DNA of 63,566 nucleotides from Aquimarina agarilytica ZC1 (GTDB lineage: Bacteria; Bacteroidota; Bacteroidia; Flavobacteriales; Flavobacteriaceae), in contig NZ_JH621253.1 of assembly GCF_000255455.1 (NCBI RefSeq), forward strand, positions 1 to 63,566, read 5' to 3'. Positions within the stretch are counted from its first letter, which is position 1, and each line of letters starts with the position of its first letter. Below are positions 61,239-63,566 of the stretch, piece after piece. The notes below the pieces were generated by a model. That model was not told the DNA's origin. It was given only the letters and a program-made list of their open reading frames with translations, and did no database searches. The position numbers and the translations under genes were made by a program.

Positions 61239-63566
61239 ATGAATATAAAATTACCTGTGTTTAAAAAGAATGTTGTCTTTTGTGTATTACTTTTTTGTAG
61301 TGTTTTTTTGAGTCATGCTGCTTTAGCAAATACGATATTAAAAAACAATTTTTTTATAAAGGGAAGTTATGAAGAGGCTGGTTTAAAAATAAAATATACC
61401 GGAGTACTTAAATTTTTCATGTCTAGTGAAACCAGAAAAATAGAAGACATAGCCTTTAATTATAAGTTAGCTTCCTTTTATATTGAAGAAGTTACTTATA
61501 AAGGGAAAATATATAGAGGGCACGATTTGTTTGGTGTTACTTTTCCATATGAAACTTTAGTTAATTTAGATATTTCTTCATTATTAACTTATAAAGGAAA
61601 AAAAGAGTTTAAAAGAGAGTTAGCACTTAGGTCTAATAAATATGAAATGTTTTCGCTAACTAATGATGAAAAGGAAAAATTCAAATCTTTACATGTTTCC
61701 TATGAAGATTTAGATAAAGGTCTAGGTTTTAAATTTAAGCTTTTGGAAACAGTAAAAATTACAAAGTTATTCGAAGATGATTTGTTTGTTTCAGGAATTA
61801 TTGATCAAATATCAAATAATGAGGTAGAGAGATCCAAGAAAGAAAATGAAAACGAATATGTGAGATTGTTAACCGAAGGAAATATTCGATTGAGTGAAAA
61901 TAATTATGAGCAAGCCTTGTTTTCTTTTTTGAAAGCAAAAAAATATGCTTCAGATGATACTTTTGTGAATGATAAGATTGATATAGTTGATAGTTATTTG
62001 AATAGATCAAGATCAAAATTTAGATGGAAAAACAGAAATGAAGAAACAGCAGTAGCGTTGGACCCTTTGGTGATTTTAAAGAATGAATTAAAGATAAATG
62101 CTTCATTTGATTCTTTTTCCAAGGAAAAAGCCTTTTATAAATTAGTAGATAAAGCGGATAATCACATTGCAAAAGGAGATTATGATAAAGCAATTAATGA
62201 ACTAAATCAATCAAAAAAATATACCAATAATAAAATCTTTGTCAATAATGGTATAGCTATTATTAAAGATAAAATTAAAGAACAAGGAGGTAAAAAACCA
62301 AGTGGACTAAGTTTGTCGGAACAAGCTCGAAAAGAAAAGGAGAGGAAAGAAAAAGAGGCCTTGTTTAAGGATTATAAAAAATATAGTGCGGCAAGGAAGT
62401 CTAAGAGTGGTTATAAAACCGAAGAGCTCAAAAAAGATCAATCCTATGCAGATTTGCTAAAACAAGGAGGTCAATACCTTAAAAATAAAGAATACGCTAA
62501 ATCACAACAAGCATATCGGGAAGCGCGTAAAAAAACAAAGGATAAATCAGCTGTAGATCGTATTTTAACATCAATTGATAAGTTAGCAGAAGCAGAACAA
62601 CAAAAGCAGCAGGGAACAACAGTTATAGTCAATAATAATGAAAAAGCTGAGCTTAACACTCAAAAGAATAAAAAAGTAAAAAAACAAAAAGAAACAAAAG
62701 ACGGATATGTTTCTAAGAAAAAGAGTGAAAATGTAGGAGGAACTAAAGTTAAGAAACCTAAAAAAGCAAAAGAAGATAAAAGTATAGTTGCTGAGAAAAC
62801 AAATAGTGACCTTATACAGAATAAAAAGAAAAGTATTTCTAATGAAACTAACGGCTTTGATACTAGTGTAGCTCAGAAAAATAGAGGTAAAAATAGAGAA
62901 AGAGATCGTGCTAAAAAAGGGAATAAAACTACTACAGTAGTAAATAAAAAAGAGGAACCTATTAAAATAAGAGCGATTGATACCATTGAATCCAATACTA
63001 TAGCTTACGCTGAAAAAAAGAAAAAGAATAAAAAAAGAGGACAGCTACTAAGTTTTAGGAAAGGTTTTATAAAATATAAAAGGGATGAGCAAGCGGTTGT
63101 AGATAGTCATGATGCTATTTTGATCCCTTTTGGGAAGTATAAAATAATGTACTACAGAGCGGGATTTGCTCGTATAAAGTTAAAAGATTCGATAGCTTTA
63201 AAAACAGTGGAATGTGCCGCTAAAAATGAAGAGTATTCTTGGTCAGCCCGAGTGTATCAGAATCCATGGTTTGAAACAGTGATTAATGATGAAGGGGAGT
63301 ATGTGGATGAGGTGCTGAAAAAGGTGGAGATTTACGTAGTGGATAATGTGAGTTTATTGCCTTATGAAGAGTTGTCAGATAAAATTATAGAAGCCTACAA
63401 AGATCCTAACCCCTATGAGGGTACCGGAAGGATTTCGGCTCATAATTTGTGGAATCGAAAGCATTCAGATGAACCAGAGGTTATCAAAAGAAGGGCAGAT
63501 ATAGCACGTTACAAACAAGCTTCAAAATTAGAAGCTTACCAAGGAGCGGATAGGTGTAGGGAAAAA
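61239..63566 (+). CDS. Exported lysine-rich protein with TPR-like segments (3' truncated), unrecognised
   Basis: The frame is open from the ATG at 61239 to the right edge (776 codons, no stop). A signal peptide (MNIKLPVFKKNVVFCVLLF..., cleavage near 'ALAN') is followed by a beta-rich segment (~40-190), TPR-like helices ('NEYVRLLTEGNIRLSENNYEQALFSFLKAKKYA' and 'LLKQGGQYLKNKEYAKSQQAYREARKKT'), a low-complexity Lys/Glu/Asn-rich linker (~440-600) and a more ordered C-terminal part beginning near 'RGQLLSFRKGFIKYKR'. No named family was recognised. The lysine-rich linker is unusual for its acidic or neutral neighbours. Function unknown; probably periplasmic or surface-exposed. Confidence 0.8.
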   Translation, partial: MNIKLPVFKKNVVFCVLLFCSVFLSHAALANTILKNNFFIKGSYEEAGLKIKYTGVLKFFMSSETRKIEDIAFNYKLASFYIEEVTYKGKIYRGHDLFGVTFPYETLVNLDISSLLTYKGKKEFKRELALRSNKYEMFSLTNDEKEKFKSLHVSYEDLDKGLGFKFKLLETVKITKLFEDDLFVSGIIDQISNNEVERSKKENENEYVRLLTEGNIRLSENNYEQALFSFLKAKKYASDDTFVNDKIDIVDSYLNRSRSKFRWKNRNEETAVALDPLVILKNELKINASFDSFSKEKAFYKLVDKADNHIAKGDYDKAINELNQSKKYTNNKIFVNNGIAIIKDKIKEQGGKKPSGLSLSEQARKEKERKEKEALFKDYKKYSAARKSKSGYKTEELKKDQSYADLLKQGGQYLKNKEYAKSQQAYREARKKTKDKSAVDRILTSIDKLAEAEQQKQQGTTVIVNNNEKAELNTQKNKKVKKQKETKDGYVSKKKSENVGGTKVKKPKKAKEDKSIVAEKTNSDLIQNKKKSISNETNGFDTSVAQKNRGKNRERDRAKKGNKTTTVVNKKEEPIKIRAIDTIESNTIAYAEKKKKNKKRGQLLSFRKGFIKYKRDEQAVVDSHDAILIPFGKYKIMYYRAGFARIKLKDSIALKTVECAAKNEEYSWSARVYQNPWFETVINDEGEYVDEVLKKVEIYVVDNVSLLPYEELSDKIIEAYKDPNPYEGTGRISAHNLWNRKHSDEPEVIKRRADIARYKQASKLEAYQGADRCREK

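Noticed and set aside
1..63566. tRNA, rRNA, CRISPR array, transposase or prophage
   Set aside because: No cloverleaf-like sequence, regular spacer array, transposase or phage gene was recognised in any gap or ORF by eye; a tRNAscan-SE or Infernal run would settle small RNAs.

Overview
The window looks like a piece of a marine flavobacterial chromosome (Bacteroidetes, Flavobacteriia). The base composition is AT-rich. There are type IX secretion markers (a type B sorting domain and a PorP/SprF protein), several -7 boxes of the flavobacterial form TAnnTTTG, no strong Shine-Dalgarno sites, and Bacteroidetes-type families (TPR histidine kinase, TPR/HTH regulators, DUF3857, MORN2 proteins). No rRNA, tRNA, CRISPR array, insertion sequence or phage gene was seen.

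Layout: (1) 3-7239, a surface-adhesin operon: a giant acidic calcium-binding repeat protein truncated at the left edge, a PorP/SprF partner and an OmpA/PD40 protein. (2) 7521-13754, a minus-strand light-response block: three different photolyase/cryptochrome proteins, a 42-residue DUF2256 microprotein absent from ordinary ORF lists, a flavin reductase-like protein, a DUF2805 protein and an AcpH-like protein. (3) 13952-19079, housekeeping: glmM, panB, trmD, a coiled-coil membrane protein and a PLC-like lipoprotein. (4) 19513-24488, nitrate assimilation: a fused nitrate reductase/FAD reductase/BFD protein followed by a rubredoxin joined to what looks like a siroheme-reductase fold without its catalytic cysteines. 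(5) 24592-32890, mixed genes: a repeat lipoprotein, a pentapeptide-repeat membrane protein, an LPS-core group (Kdo/WaaP-type kinase, GT2, GT9), an XRE regulator, a serine hydrolase and a Gfo/Idh/MocA oxidoreductase. (6) 32894-44179, a TPR histidine kinase and a TPR/HTH regulator divergent from a four-gene 'planctomycete-type' operon (PSCyt1-DUF1549-LamG-DUF1553, DUF1501, Tat-exported beta-propeller, DUF2231-cytochrome-LRR). A helically phased operator-like array lies in the divergent promoter region. (7) 44490-45686, a GH16 polysaccharidase lipoprotein. (8) 46007-53272, an operon of a TPR/MORN2 repeat protein, a DUF3857 transglutaminase-like protein and a paralogue without the catalytic triad. 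(9) 53631-57741, a D-galactonate type (De Ley-Doudoroff) catabolic operon: MFS transporter, dehydratase, KDG/KDGal kinase and KDPG/KDPGal aldolase. (10) 57823-63566, an LpxL-like acyltransferase, a rhomboid protease, ilvC and an unrecognised lysine-rich exported protein cut by the right edge.

How the genes fit together: GH16 and the galactonate operon suggest life on galactose-containing algal polysaccharides. Nitrate assimilation supplies nitrogen, and the photolyase block fits a sunlit habitat. The best candidates for something new are the region 6 operon with its operator array, the MORN2/transglutaminase/pseudo-transglutaminase operon, the siroheme-reductase-like rubredoxin protein, and the small-protein partners in the photolyase cluster.
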